Source: Marinifilum sp. N1E240
GTDB lineage: Bacteria; Bacteroidota; Bacteroidia; Bacteroidales; Marinifilaceae
Length of the DNA stretch: 59,292 nucleotides
Assembly: GCF_009295825.1 (NCBI RefSeq)
Contig: NZ_WHKF01000013.1
Location: 1 to 59,292 of the forward strand
Direction: 5' to 3'
Position numbers and translations under genes: made by a program. Positions 35,629 through 44,047 of the stretch are shown in pieces (position 1 is the stretch's first letter; each line of letters starts with the position of its first letter). A model generated the notes under the pieces. It searched no databases. It was not told the DNA's origin and saw only the letters and a program-made list of their open reading frames with translations.

Positions 35629-38238
35629 TTAAGTTTCTAACAAATAGTAGTTAAAATTTGAAGCTTTATATTTCTCCCAATAATTCCATATTTGTAATAA
35701 TTCGGAATCTTCATGATTTTCTTCATAAACATCTTTAAAGAATCGTTCAAAACCATCATAGTTACCAATTTCATCATTAAAAATTTGATCTAAATGGGGA
35801 CGAAACGCCCTCATATTCATATCATCAAATTCATGCTTTGTGATTGCCAAATTTTTAAGAAAAGGAATTTTGTTTTCGCTAAGGTTAATGAAATCTTTCA
35901 TCAATTTATTAGCCCTTGGGTCAACTATAAATTTACTGTCACTATTTTTTTTATTTATGCAACTAGAATGTATATCAAAGAGATTGTCATCAATCTTTTC
36001 TTCGGATATTTTCTTTTTTAACATCTCCAATGTAAGAGAATGAAACAACTCTAGTCCATTATTGATTTTAACTATTAATGAATAGCTTTCATTAGTGATC
36101 TTTCTGATGTAGGCTAACTTTATTTTAAATAGTAATGATGTTATTAAATGTGTATTGACATTTAATGGATTAGCAATAATATTGCTTAGTATATCAATAC
36201 ATTCTTCTTTAAAATCATTTAAAACTCTAGTTATACTTCCAAATAAATAGTCAAATTTCAATATCTCTTGTAAATACAATAAGGCATGAACTTGAACTTG
36301 TGCCTGCATTTTATTTTCTGCTATATACTTAGTTAATTTGATTGAGAGATTATTTAATTTTTCTTGATTTAAACTTGTTTTTTTCAAGTTGAGTAAGTCA
36401 ATTTGATCCATTAAATTTTCTGCAGATTTAATCCACTCTTTAAAATCCTTAAACTTTATCTTATTTTCTGAAACAACACCATTGTAATAAGTTTCATAAT
36501 TGTCATTACATGAAGCACTTCGAATACATGGTTTTTGAACAAAAAATATTGCTTGAACAAGGTTCAGAAAATTTTTGTTTTCATTTATCTGTTTTATAAG
36601 GTAGCGTGGTTCTGTCTTGGCAGATTGATCCTTTACCTTTTTAGTTACATTTTTTAATTGATCTAGATTTTTGAATTGAAGCCCACCATTCTCAATAAAA
36701 ATATCATTCATATTTAAATAAACTTTAAGGGCTTCATCTGGAAATAAGGTTTTAAGAATGCATACAAGAAATAAATCGGAGGGAAGAACTTCTCCTTCTA
36801 AATTTTGATAATGAGCAGAAAAGGAATTTAATATTCGAATACAATCTCTTACATTACCGAAATAGTCTTCTAAAATGAGTTCATTTATTTTTCTTGCTCC
36901 ATTATTAGAACTTTCTAATTTCTCTATAAATTTAGGCTCTAATATTCTATTGATTTCATCGTAGCCAATATTAAATTGTCCTAATTTTGTTTCAATAAAA
37001 TCAACCAATGCGCCACTTTCTATTTCAGGAAGTGCATATTCTAATTGAATTATTTTATCAATATAGTTTTTGTGATTCTCTTTCAGTGCTTCTTTTAATG
37101 CTTTGTCAACATATTCTGCATCATAGGCAACAATAAAAACTACATTTTTAAAATTGGCTGTATTGCGAATAACTTTGAAACACTCGATAATTTCTTTGGC
37201 ATATAAACGATCAAGATCATCAATGCTGATGTAAATTTTTCGATCCAACTTACCGATATGACTATTTAGATCTTTGTAGAGGGAGTGAAGTTCTTTTGAT
37301 TCTTCGAACAAGTTGAGAGCCTTTCCTATATTTTCAGTAAATGTGTTTTTTCTTAATGATAAAATTACTTTAGCATACTTCTTCAGTTTATTATTAATTG
37401 AGCTATGATATGCTTTTAATCCATCAGATAAAGAATCGAAGAATAAGGAAATAATATCTGATTCTGATTTGCAAAACCAAGGCGAGAATTCTATGAAAAT
37501 AGCCTTGCTATCTTTTTCTTTTAGTTTCTTGATAAGGAACCGCAGAAATGTTGTCTTCCCATTACCCCATGGTGAGGTTATTCCAATAGCATAGGATGAT
37601 TTAACTTGGATTTTCTCTATTGATATAGAAAATTTTTCTGCGATACTCATTCTTTCAGGAAATATATCGTCATCAGCAGGATCGTCACTCAAGTATGATG
37701 GTTTTGACGTAACATTATCTTTCTTTTTATGGATCTGAACTGGATATAATATCCAAATTCCATATATCACAGGAGCTAAAAGTAAATAAAGAAGATCCCA
37801 ATATGCTAAATTATTCAACCAACCAATTTGTGTAAATCGCGAGAAACTAAATGGTGTGTCAAAGAATCTTAATAGCGAGTAATTAAACAAAAGAGCAATG
37901 TAAATTGAAATTCTTTTGCCTGAGTAAACATATTGTCTCAATCCCTTGGCTACGCTAAATAGAATAATCAGTATTACTGCAAGAGCAAACAAGAGAATTG
38001 GAATTTCTCCTGTTCCTATTTTAGATAAGATGGGATTGATCCAATATTTATTTATTAGCTCAGTAATTGATTTTGCAAATCCTTCATTCTGCGTCGAATT
38101 CAATACATACAAGAACCAAAATGCTGTACTTGCAAGAATTAGTAGATTAAATTTTTGAAAGGGAAATTCTAAGAGTAATAATTGATTTTCTCTTTTTGAA
38201 AACCAATATGATTTTTTTTCTATAGGTTTTGTGATCAT
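35629..38238 (-). CDS. KAP-family P-loop NTPase with membrane anchor
   Basis: About 870 residues from ATG 38238 (the frame is open to 38250). The N-terminal ~175 residues hold four membrane helices (FNLLILASTAFWFLYVL, IPILLFALAVILIILFS, ISIYIALLFNYSLLRFF, LLYLLLAPVIYGIWILY). Then comes the KAP NTPase core with Walker A SPWGNGKTT (235-243) and Walker B IYISIDDLDRL (339-349), with helices inserted after Walker A as in this STAND-like group. The C-terminal half is a long alpha-helical region of unknown role. KAP NTPases include phage-exclusion proteins and eukaryotic Kidins220. A defence or membrane-scaffold role is inference. Confidence 0.82.
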   Translation of the reverse strand: MITKPIEKKSYWFSKRENQLLLLEFPFQKFNLLILASTAFWFLYVLNSTQNEGFAKSITELINKYWINPILSKIGTGEIPILLFALAVILIILFSVAKGLRQYVYSGKRISIYIALLFNYSLLRFFDTPFSFSRFTQIGWLNNLAYWDLLYLLLAPVIYGIWILYPVQIHKKKDNVTSKPSYLSDDPADDDIFPERMSIAEKFSISIEKIQVKSSYAIGITSPWGNGKTTFLRFLIKKLKEKDSKAIFIEFSPWFCKSESDIISLFFDSLSDGLKAYHSSINNKLKKYAKVILSLRKNTFTENIGKALNLFEESKELHSLYKDLNSHIGKLDRKIYISIDDLDRLYAKEIIECFKVIRNTANFKNVVFIVAYDAEYVDKALKEALKENHKNYIDKIIQLEYALPEIESGALVDFIETKLGQFNIGYDEINRILEPKFIEKLESSNNGARKINELILEDYFGNVRDCIRILNSFSAHYQNLEGEVLPSDLFLVCILKTLFPDEALKVYLNMNDIFIENGGLQFKNLDQLKNVTKKVKDQSAKTEPRYLIKQINENKNFLNLVQAIFFVQKPCIRSASCNDNYETYYNGVVSENKIKFKDFKEWIKSAENLMDQIDLLNLKKTSLNQEKLNNLSIKLTKYIAENKMQAQVQVHALLYLQEILKFDYLFGSITRVLNDFKEECIDILSNIIANPLNVNTHLITSLLFKIKLAYIRKITNESYSLIVKINNGLELFHSLTLEMLKKKISEEKIDDNLFDIHSSCINKKNSDSKFIVDPRANKLMKDFINLSENKIPFLKNLAITKHEFDDMNMRAFRPHLDQIFNDEIGNYDGFERFFKDVYEENHEDSELLQIWNYWEKYKASNFNYYLLET

Positions 38239-38360
38239 TGTAAGTTGCAAAATTACTTTGATTTAAGGTAAGGGTATATTAATACACAATTTATCTTTTG
38301 ATTTTTTAAAATAGTGCATTATTAAGGATTAATTATTCCTTTTTATATAATTCCAGTATA

Positions 38361-38657
38361 TTATTTCTCACAGGTTTCAGATTTATTGGCAGAAACAACA
38401 GTGACACCACCTTTCAAACTAAATTCACCTTCTAGTTTATTACAAGTTGCACATGAAGGAATTATTTTCTCACCTGATACATTTGAATTTATAACATGAG
38501 CACCTAATGTTGCAGTATTATTGCAATTATATATTGAACACTCGCTTGGCCAGGATTTGCTAGAATTATTAATCCAATGTTGCTTCCATGAACCACAATT
38601 ACAATTTCGGTCAGCAGTTCCTTTTTTATTTTTCCAATTGTTTGCTGTTATAGTCAT
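38361..38657 (-). CDS. Small Cys/His-rich, HNH-like protein
   Basis: 98 residues. NCNCGSWKQHWIN, CSIYNCNN, LGAHVIN, and IIPSCATCNKLEGEF give three Cys pairs and a conserved His, a pattern like a zinc-stabilised HNH or treble-clef fold. I know similar ~90-residue proteins of unknown function in many bacteria (GSW-HW and AHV motifs, and a C-terminal LVSANK stretch; here VVSANKSETC). Nuclease activity is not shown. It lies 110 bp upstream of the KAP gene on the same strand. Confidence 0.6.
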   Translation of the reverse strand: MTITANNWKNKKGTADRNCNCGSWKQHWINNSSKSWPSECSIYNCNNTATLGAHVINSNVSGEKIIPSCATCNKLEGEFSLKGGVTVVSANKSETCEK

Positions 38658-38707
38658 ATTTATAAAATTAATAATTTAATGTTTTGTACACTTTTAGAAA
38701 ATCAACA

Positions 38708-38733
38708 AAAAAACCACCCCTTTCGGGGTAGTT
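38708..38733 (-). terminator. Terminator of the gene at 38763-39500
   Basis: On the - strand AAACTACCCC and GGGGTGGTTT form a 10 bp stem with loop GAAA followed by a T run. It lies 30 bp beyond the stop codon. Confidence 0.82.
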
Positions 38734-38762
38734 TCAAAATTGCATGTAGTTAATAAAAACAA

Positions 38763-39500
38763 CTACTCTACGGCTGTAGACTCTTCAGTTTCTTCTTTTT
38801 TATTGGTTCTGCTATCAATTAATTGGTTGTTCATGTCAATTAGTTGATTTATTTTCTTGTTTACATCTATGTATGGTTCTTCTCCTGTTAGGATAGCATT
38901 TGCTTCCATATGCTTAAGTACAGTTTTATAGCTTTCGTAAGATTGTTTGCGGTAGTCTACCATTTTAATCTCTGGAGAATTGGCATCTAGTTCCATTCGC
39001 TCCATATATTGTGCTTCGAATTGAGTATTGAATTCATTCAATTTTGCTGCCCATGGATTAAGATGTAAGCTTGAAAGAGCATTGGCATATTCATCTTCTT
39101 TATTCCAATTTGTGCAAATCAGTCCAATTGCTGCAGTCTCCTTCTGATAGCTAAAACTACCAATCTGATCTCCGTAGATGTCGATGGAATTAAGTAGCAA
39201 TTCGGCTGCTGCTTTCAGCACAGGATCGTAGTGTTTTTGGTAGGCTCGCAGAACATCTATAATTCCCTGTAAAGCTTGATCTCTGTTTGCATCTAAATTT
39301 TGCACCTGCTTGGTTAGTTTGTTAGCCAATTCTGGTTTGTAAAAATCGTGCATGGCAGTATAAATTGTTAGTAAAGCATCGTATTGTGCTTTTACTTTAA
39401 GTAGCTCAGGATCGGCTTTGGCAATAATTTCAAGAAATGACTTCATGAATTGAATCAGCTCCAGATTTTGGAGGTTGTGGAAATTAATTTTTTGATACAT
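38763..39500 (-). CDS. Unknown helical protein (DUF6261-like)
   Basis: 245 residues, nearly all alpha-helical, with no signal or membrane segment. The pattern FMKSFLEIIAKADPELLKVK, DANRDQALQGIIDVLRAY and DIYGDQIGSFSYQKETA resembles a set of ~240-residue Bacteroidota proteins often labelled DUF6261; the assignment is from memory and modest. It often occurs in several genomic copies in such organisms. It is expressed alone, with its own terminator; the palindrome array lies upstream of it. Confidence 0.6.
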   Translation of the reverse strand: MYQKINFHNLQNLELIQFMKSFLEIIAKADPELLKVKAQYDALLTIYTAMHDFYKPELANKLTKQVQNLDANRDQALQGIIDVLRAYQKHYDPVLKAAAELLLNSIDIYGDQIGSFSYQKETAAIGLICTNWNKEDEYANALSSLHLNPWAAKLNEFNTQFEAQYMERMELDANSPEIKMVDYRKQSYESYKTVLKHMEANAILTGEEPYIDVNKKINQLIDMNNQLIDSRTNKKEETEESTAVE

Positions 39501-39743
39501 AAAAATAGGGTATTAGGGTTAGTCAATTTTATTTATGTCATATTAAATGTAAGAAAAGTATTGGATATAAGTAATATATAAAGTGTTAAAAAATTCAAGT
39601 TTATTGTTTTAATCAGGAAAATTAGGATGTTTGGCAGGTTAAAATATCGTTTAGGAAGACTTCAGTTTTTAAAATTTATTAGAAATGATTTGAATTTTTA
39701 AAAGCATGAAAAATATTATCATGAATTAATTATAAGATTTAGA

Positions 39744-40042
39744 TATTCTATTTTGGGGAAGCCAGTTTTGAAAATAAATGCCTTCCCCAACTTGGGGAGA
39801 GCTTGCCTGGAAAAAAGAGACCTTCCCCAAGTTGGGGAAACTTGAATCGAAAATAGAAGGTCTTCCCCAGCTTGGGAAAAGTATAAATTGAAATTAGGGA
39901 GGCTTCCCCAGCTTGGGGAAAGGTGAAATGAAATTAGAGAAGCTTTCCCAGCTTGGGGAAACTCAAAATTATTCAGGTTGGTCTTTCCCCAGTTTGGGGA
40001 AGAGCTTATGAGTTGGAATAATGTTTCCCCAATAAGGGGAAA
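39744..40042. repeat. Array of seven palindromes spaced 40-41 bp apart
   Basis: Seven copies of a ~17 bp palindrome, consensus TTCCCCAGCTTGGGGAA, start at 39783, 39823, 39863, 39904, 39944, 39985 and 40025; a half copy (TTTTGGGGAA) lies at 39751. The spacing is 40, 40, 41, 40, 41, 40 bp. The 23-24 bp between palindromes are AT-rich and weakly related (GAAATTAGGGA, GAAATTAGAGA, GAAAATAGAAG). It follows the stop of the methyltransferase gene. Some copies differ in one arm. No promoter, coding logic or Cas gene is associated. Confidence 0.9.
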
Positions 40043-40057
40043 TATCAAAAAACGATT

Positions 40058-40690
40058 TTAAACAGAGAATACTATCAGGCGATTATCAATGACAGTGTCC
40101 GAAAACCCGAATTCTTTTTGTATCCATTTGATGGTGTTTTTCTGATAAATGAATACATGAGTAGGATCATTTTTATAGTACCAATCGGCAAAATCTATAC
40201 TTTCATCGTAAATGTGGGTCATACAATACAGCTTTCCATTTGGTTTTAAAAGCTTCTTTAGCAGTTGAAACTCTTTGTGTGGAGTGTAAAAATGTTCTAT
40301 CACCTCGCAGCAGGCAATGTAATCGTATTGATTTTCGAGTAATTCGGGATACGCATGAAAGTAAGGATCGTACTGAAGGATTGAAAAATCATTATCGCTT
40401 AGAACCTTTGAGATGACAGGACCTGTACCTGCACCAAAATCCAAACCTATGTGAGATGGAGTGTAATCTCTTAAAATGGATGAGGTAATAGGAGAGACGA
40501 AATTTTGATAGCCTTTGTTTTCTACATCGTTCTCATGTTTTTCATAGTGGTCGTACTCAATAGTAGCGTTGGGTAATAAGTTTTTGTCAGCAAATATGCC
40601 TGAACAAGATTTACATTGATAAAAGAGTTGTTTTTTGTTCTGATAAAAAACTTCTCCAAATCTGTTACATAAAGGACATTGTGCTGACAT
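40058..40690 (-). CDS. Class I SAM-dependent methyltransferase with N-terminal zinc ribbon
   Basis: 210 residues. An N-terminal zinc ribbon has CPLCNRF and CKSCSGIF; the SAM fold has GLDFGAGTGPVIS (motif I), LQYDPYF, YIACCEVIEHF and LKKLLKPNGKLYC. The substrate is unknown. It is the last gene of a run with the helicase and VF530 genes, 27 bp after the latter. Its 3' side runs into the palindrome array. Confidence 0.82.
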   Translation of the reverse strand: MSAQCPLCNRFGEVFYQNKKQLFYQCKSCSGIFADKNLLPNATIEYDHYEKHENDVENKGYQNFVSPITSSILRDYTPSHIGLDFGAGTGPVISKVLSDNDFSILQYDPYFHAYPELLENQYDYIACCEVIEHFYTPHKEFQLLKKLLKPNGKLYCMTHIYDESIDFADWYYKNDPTHVFIYQKNTIKWIQKEFGFSDTVIDNRLIVFSV

Positions 40691-40717
40691 ATAAGCTTTT
40701 TTGAATTTAATATAGAA

Positions 40718-40945
40718 TTAATGTTTATTTACTGTTTTAAGATATAATTCTTCCACCTCTTGTCGTGCCCAAGCAGTTTTTCTTAAGAATTTAAGACTCG
40801 ACTTAATGGATGGATCTTTCTTAAAACAATTGATATTTATTCGTTTTCCTAATTCTACCCAACCGTAGTAGTTTTCTAAGAACTCTACTATCTCGGCTAA
40901 CTTTATTCCATGTAATGGATTGTTGTTTTGCTCTCTGTTTTCCAT
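40718..40945 (-). CDS. VF530-family DNA-binding protein
   Basis: 75 residues. [31 protein letters not shown] and [18 protein letters not shown] match the VF530 (DUF2132) family, small helical proteins whose structure suggests DNA binding. Start lies 2 bp after the helicase stop, so translation is probably coupled. The role in the operon is unknown. Confidence 0.85.
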   Translation of the reverse strand: MENREQNNNPLHGIKLAEIVEFLENYYGWVELGKRININCFKKDPSIKSSLKFLRKTAWARQEVEELYLKTVNKH

Positions 40946-40947
40946 TA

Positions 40948-42090
40948 TTAATATCCTTTGGTATCTATCTCTTTCGTATCAATAAGGTTGATTCTTTTCT
41001 TCATTTTTTTCTGAATCACTTTAAAGTGATGCTCGTCATCTTTGGTAACAAAAGCAATGGCTTCTCCTGGAGATTCTGCTCGTCCGGTTCTACCAATTCG
41101 GTGGATGTAATCCTTAGGAGAACGTGGCAAATCGTAGTTTACAACATAGGGCAAAAATTCAATATCAATACCACGAGTTAGCAAATCGGTAGCAACCAAT
41201 ACGCGAAGCTTTCCGGTTTTAAACTTTCGAAGATTTTCGGTTCGTGCTCCCTGGCTTTTCTTGCTATGAGTACTGGTGGCCTGAATTCCATTTTTACTCA
41301 ATTTATAAGCAACAGCATCAGCTCTGTGTGCCGATGAGGTAAAAACCAATACTTGCTTTAAATTGTTGTGTTTGATTAAATATCGCAAAAGCGGACCCTT
41401 TTTCTCTTCGGCAACAGAATATGCCAATTGATCGATTAAATCGATGGTATCTACTTCCGACTCAATTTTAATTACCTGTGGGTTCTTTAAAAGAACCTGA
41501 TTTACATCTTCTACATTTTTGCTAAGCGTAGCCGAGAATAGCATGTTTTGGCGTTTCTTTGGCAAAAGTGCAAATATGCGATTCATTTCATCCTGAAACC
41601 CCATATTTAGCATCTTGTCGGCCTCGTCCAAAACCAATGCTTCAATTTCTGTTAAGTGTACAGCATTTGAGTCTACTAATTCTAACAATCTACCGGGTGT
41701 GGCAACCAAAATGTCAACATTCTGCATGGCTTTCATCTGTGGATTAATTGAAACACCACCATGTACTGCTAAACATTTAATAGGATCGGAAAGGGCAGAG
41801 GAGAATTGTTGAAATACCTCAAGCACCTGTGCCGCCAATTCTCGTGTAGGTACTAATACCAATGTCTTGATATGTCTGTTTTTTGAAATGCTTCCTCCCT
41901 GAAGATTTGTAAGGATTGGTAAAACGTAACTTGCCGTTTTTCCGGAACCGGTTTTGGCAATACCCAACACATCTTTTTTGTTAAGAATAGCAGGTATTGC
42001 TTCTTTTTGAATAGGGTATGCTTCGGTGTATGATTGTTTGGCAAGTGCTTTTTGTAATGAAGAAGCCAAGCCTAAAGAGGTAAAAGACAT
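40948..42090 (-). CDS. DEAD-box RNA helicase, RhlE-like
   Basis: 380 residues. All motifs are present: Q motif ([12 protein letters not shown]), Walker [44 protein letters not shown] and [15 protein letters not shown]. The tail after the helicase core is short and basic. It should remodel RNA in ribosome assembly or decay. First gene of an operon with VF530 and methyltransferase genes. Confidence 0.92.
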   Translation of the reverse strand: MSFTSLGLASSLQKALAKQSYTEAYPIQKEAIPAILNKKDVLGIAKTGSGKTASYVLPILTNLQGGSISKNRHIKTLVLVPTRELAAQVLEVFQQFSSALSDPIKCLAVHGGVSINPQMKAMQNVDILVATPGRLLELVDSNAVHLTEIEALVLDEADKMLNMGFQDEMNRIFALLPKKRQNMLFSATLSKNVEDVNQVLLKNPQVIKIESEVDTIDLIDQLAYSVAEEKKGPLLRYLIKHNNLKQVLVFTSSAHRADAVAYKLSKNGIQATSTHSKKSQGARTENLRKFKTGKLRVLVATDLLTRGIDIEFLPYVVNYDLPRSPKDYIHRIGRTGRAESPGEAIAFVTKDDEHHFKVIQKKMKKRINLIDTKEIDTKGY

Positions 42091-42261
42091 GATATTTTTA
42101 TTCTGATTGTTATGATGAGTTATTTTAAGGGCACTAAGTTACGGCAAATAAAGCTCAACTAATCATGAATCAAGAAAAACACTCTATCATGTAGGTTAAA
42201 ATATTCTACTTTTATTTTTAATAAAGGAATTGTTTTCTGTCTTAAAGGGGATGTTTTTAGA

Positions 42262-42290
42262 TAAAAAAAGAGGTTGCGTAGTTGGCAACC
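42262..42290 (-). terminator. Terminator of the double-glycine peptide operon
   Basis: On the - strand GGTTGC pairs with GCAACC across CAACTAC, followed by TCTTTTTTT. It lies 28 bp beyond the last peptide gene and is the only clear rho-independent terminator in the cluster, which supports one long transcript from the VKOR gene. Confidence 0.75.
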
Positions 42291-42317
42291 CCGAGAGAAT
42301 AAGTGTTCTTAAAAATC

Positions 42318-42473
42318 TTAATCGTAGATTCTCATACAAACACCGCCATCGCAATAATACCCGCCAGGGCAATCTTCGTGCCAGTCACAAAAAGGATGGG
42401 CACCACCTTTAACATTTTGTTGTTCTTTTTTACTCAATTCTTTTGCTCCAACTAGTTTTTCTAAATTTTTCAT
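42318..42473 (-). CDS. Double-glycine leader peptide P11, four-Cys core
   Basis: 51 residues. Leader MKNLEKLVGAKELSKKEQQ, then NVKGG, with the expected cleavage after Gly24. The 27-residue core has CDWHEDCPGGYYC and GGVC, spacing C-x5-C-x5-C-x4-C. It is the last of eleven tandem genes of one family and is too short for standard gene calling. The core is acidic and aromatic. Probably exported and oxidised to two disulfides; activity unknown. Confidence 0.8.
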   Translation of the reverse strand: MKNLEKLVGAKELSKKEQQNVKGGAHPFCDWHEDCPGGYYCDGGVCMRIYD

Positions 42474-42535
42474 AGTGTTACAATTTAATTTTGAGTTATT
42501 TTTGAACTTAAATCCTTTTGGTTTTGTGATTAGAT

Positions 42536-42706
42536 TTAATCAATAAGTGGTTTTAGCTTTATTGGTAGACATACATGCCCATCACAAAATTCATCGGCTC
42601 TGCATTGAGAATCTGAAGTACATGGTTCATGTCTACCACCTTTAATAATTTGTTGCTCTTTTTTATTAAGCTTTTTTGCGCCTGTTAAATTTTCTAAATT
42701 TTTCAT
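42536..42706 (-). CDS. Double-glycine leader peptide P10, four-Cys core
   Basis: 56 residues. Leader MKNLENLTGAKKLNKKEQQ followed by IIKGG; the 32-residue core has CTSDSQC, then FCDGHVC, spacing C-x5-C-x5-C-x4-C, and a hydrophobic basic tail LPIKLKPLID. It lacks the proline after the second Cys that most relatives have. It lies 68 bp downstream of P9. Confidence 0.8.
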   Translation of the reverse strand: MKNLENLTGAKKLNKKEQQIIKGGRHEPCTSDSQCRADEFCDGHVCLPIKLKPLID

Positions 42707-42774
42707 TCTGTTACAATTTAAATTAAGTTGAATCTTTGATTTTTAGCAAGATTTTAATTTTTTAGCTTTAATTA

Positions 42775-42987
42775 TTATGGTTCTAATCCACCATTACCTC
42801 CGCCGCCACCACCACCAGAACCACCAGAGTTCGGATCATCAGGTACACAGAATATTCCTTCACAATGTTGTCCTTCGGGACATTCGGGATCGGATCCGCA
42901 GAATGAACCAGAAAAACCACCTTTAACATTTAATTGTTCATTTTTGCTCAGATGTTTAGTTCCGGTTAAATTTTCTAAATTTTTCAT
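42775..42987 (-). CDS. Double-glycine leader peptide P9, four-Cys core with Gly-rich tail
   Basis: 70 residues. Leader MKNLENLTGTKHLSKNEQL then NVKGG. Core with CGSDPECPEGQHC and GIFC, spacing C-x5-C-x5-C-x4-C, followed by a flexible tail with NSGG, SGGGGGGG and NGGLEP. A similar Gly/Asn/Ser tail occurs in P2. A palindrome with arms ATCCTGA and TCAGGAT lies ~20 bp upstream of the start. Confidence 0.85.
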   Translation of the reverse strand: MKNLENLTGTKHLSKNEQLNVKGGFSGSFCGSDPECPEGQHCEGIFCVPDDPNSGGSGGGGGGGNGGLEP

Positions 42988-43041
42988 TGTTTTAATTTTA
43001 TATCCTGAAATTCAGGATGGGTTTGAAAATAGACAATCAAT

Positions 43042-43212
43042 TTAAACTGGAATTGGAAGGCAAATACCAAGGTCTATTACACAGCCTTGCCCTTCAGGAC
43101 AGCTTTGATCATCAATACACTTAGGATCTTCTGTCCATTGACCACCTTTAATATTTTGTTGTTCCTTTTTGTCTAGTGATTTGGCACCATTTAGTCTTTC
43201 TAAATTTTTCAT
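43042..43212 (-). CDS. Double-glycine leader peptide P8, four-Cys core
   Basis: 56 residues. Leader MKNLERLNGAKSLDKKEQQ then NIKGG. Core of 32 residues with CIDDQSCPEGQGC and LGIC, the last spacing enlarged to six (C-x5-C-x5-C-x6-C). A pseudoknot-like RNA element lies 27-64 bp upstream of the start. Confidence 0.8.
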   Translation of the reverse strand: MKNLERLNGAKSLDKKEQQNIKGGQWTEDPKCIDDQSCPEGQGCVIDLGICLPIPV

Positions 43213-43238
43213 TTGTTTAAAAAATAATGGTTTTTTTC

Positions 43239-43276
43239 ATCTTGAACATCTACACCGTCAAGGTTTCGGTTTTAAT
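43239..43276 (-). ncRNA. Pseudoknot-like RNA element before P8
   Basis: On the - strand ACCG pairs with CGGT (stem 1), and CTTGA inside the loop pairs with downstream TCAAG (stem 2), the H-type pseudoknot layout. Similar elements precede P1, P4, P5 and P6. Confidence 0.55.
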
Positions 43277-43303
43277 TTAAATGCAATATTATCAGTATTC
43301 TTA

Positions 43304-43480
43304 TTACCTTCTGCTACACCAGTCTCTGCAATTGGGTGGTGCAACTCTTATGCAGCGCTCGTAGGTCATATATTGCAATCCCATATCTGCACATGACATT
43401 GGTACTTCTCCTCCAGTAACACGTACTTGATCTTTTTTACTCAGAATTTTGATTCCTGTTAAGTTTTCTAAATTTTTCAT
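43304..43480 (-). CDS. Double-glycine leader peptide P7, divergent core
   Basis: 58 residues. The leader is conserved in outline (MKNLENLTGIKILSKKDQV then RVTGG) but less so near the cleavage site. The 34-residue core differs from the others: C-x12-C-x7-C-x3-C, without the CPxG block, and ends CRDWCSRR. It is basic rather than acidic. Its start lies 17 bp after P6, so the two are probably translated together. It may have a separate job, for example as an inducer or immunity-type partner, but this is a guess. Confidence 0.75.
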   Translation of the reverse strand: MKNLENLTGIKILSKKDQVRVTGGEVPMSCADMGLQYMTYERCIRVAPPNCRDWCSRR

Positions 43481-43497
43481 TGCTTTGATTTTTTAAA

Positions 43498-43656
43498 TTA
43501 AAATTCTGGCATGTGAAGTTCACAAACTCCCTTGATACAAATACCCCATGGAGGACAAGTTCCATCAGCATTACACTGCATTTTTCCACCTTTAATGTTT
43601 TGTTGTACTCTTTTGTTAAGAGTTTTGACACCTGTTAGATTTTCTAAATTTTTCAT
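43498..43656 (-). CDS. Double-glycine leader peptide P6, four-Cys core
   Basis: 52 residues. Leader MKNLENLTGVKTLNKRVQQ then NIKGG, core with CNADGTCPPWGIC and KGVC (C-x5-C-x5-C-x4-C). The first half of the core is nearly identical to P4 (QCNADGTCP), so P4 and P6 are recent duplicates whose C-terminal halves have diverged. A pseudoknot-like element lies 24-62 bp upstream. Confidence 0.8.
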   Translation of the reverse strand: MKNLENLTGVKTLNKRVQQNIKGGKMQCNADGTCPPWGICIKGVCELHMPEF

Positions 43657-43679
43657 TGGTTAAAAATTATAAATATTGT

Positions 43680-43718
43680 TCTTGAATATTAAGTACCGTC
43701 AAGATTTCGGTTTTAATT
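43680..43718 (-). ncRNA. Pseudoknot-like RNA element before P6
   Basis: On the - strand ACCG/CGGT form stem 1 and TCTTGA/TCAAGA stem 2, with stem 2's first strand inside loop 1. A hairpin with arms CTACAAG and CTTGTAG lies just upstream (43720-43745). Confidence 0.6.
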
Positions 43719-43821
43719 TCTACAAGAGAAAAATTATACTTGTAGGAAATGTTGTTTTTAGGATTTATTACTTATGGAAACAATTAAAATCTCCACAATA
43801 AATTTGGTTTATATTATTGCT

Positions 43822-43983
43822 TTAATTAGGACGTTCTGGTGGTTTTAATTTACAATGTCCTTTTTCACAATAATACCTTTCTGGACATATTTCTATACAA
43901 TTATGATATGCACCACCCTTAATGTTAAGTTGTTCATTTTTACTAAGTTGTTTGGCACTATTAAGATTTTTTAAATTTTTCAT
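43822..43983 (-). CDS. Double-glycine leader peptide P5, four-Cys core
   Basis: 53 residues. Leader MKNLKNLNSAKQLSKNEQL then NIKGG; core with CIEICPERYYC and KGHC, the first spacing shortened to three (C-x3-C-x5-C-x4-C), and a Lys/Pro tail (KLKPPERPN). Its upstream gap of 177 bp is the longest in the cluster and contains a 13 bp hairpin and a pseudoknot-like element. Confidence 0.8.
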   Translation of the reverse strand: MKNLKNLNSAKQLSKNEQLNIKGGAYHNCIEICPERYYCEKGHCKLKPPERPN

Positions 43984-44007
43984 TGGTTAAAAGCAATACG
44001 TTTTAGA

Positions 44008-44047
44008 TCTTGAACATTTATATACCGTCAAGATTTCGGTTTTAATT
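44008..44047 (-). ncRNA. Pseudoknot-like RNA element before P5
   Basis: On the - strand ACCG/CGGT form stem 1 and ATCTTGA/TCAAGAT stem 2 (7 bp). The element ends about 25 bp before the P5 start codon. Confidence 0.6.

Noticed and set aside
39744-40042. CRISPR array
   Set aside because: Repeats are only ~17 bp palindromes with varying arms, the intervening sequences resemble one another, and there are no cas genes.
39719-40048. Open frame of 109 codons on the - strand through the palindrome array
   Set aside because: The repeat period is 40-41 bp, not a multiple of three, so each repeat is read in a different frame; the protein would be repeat noise with no family.
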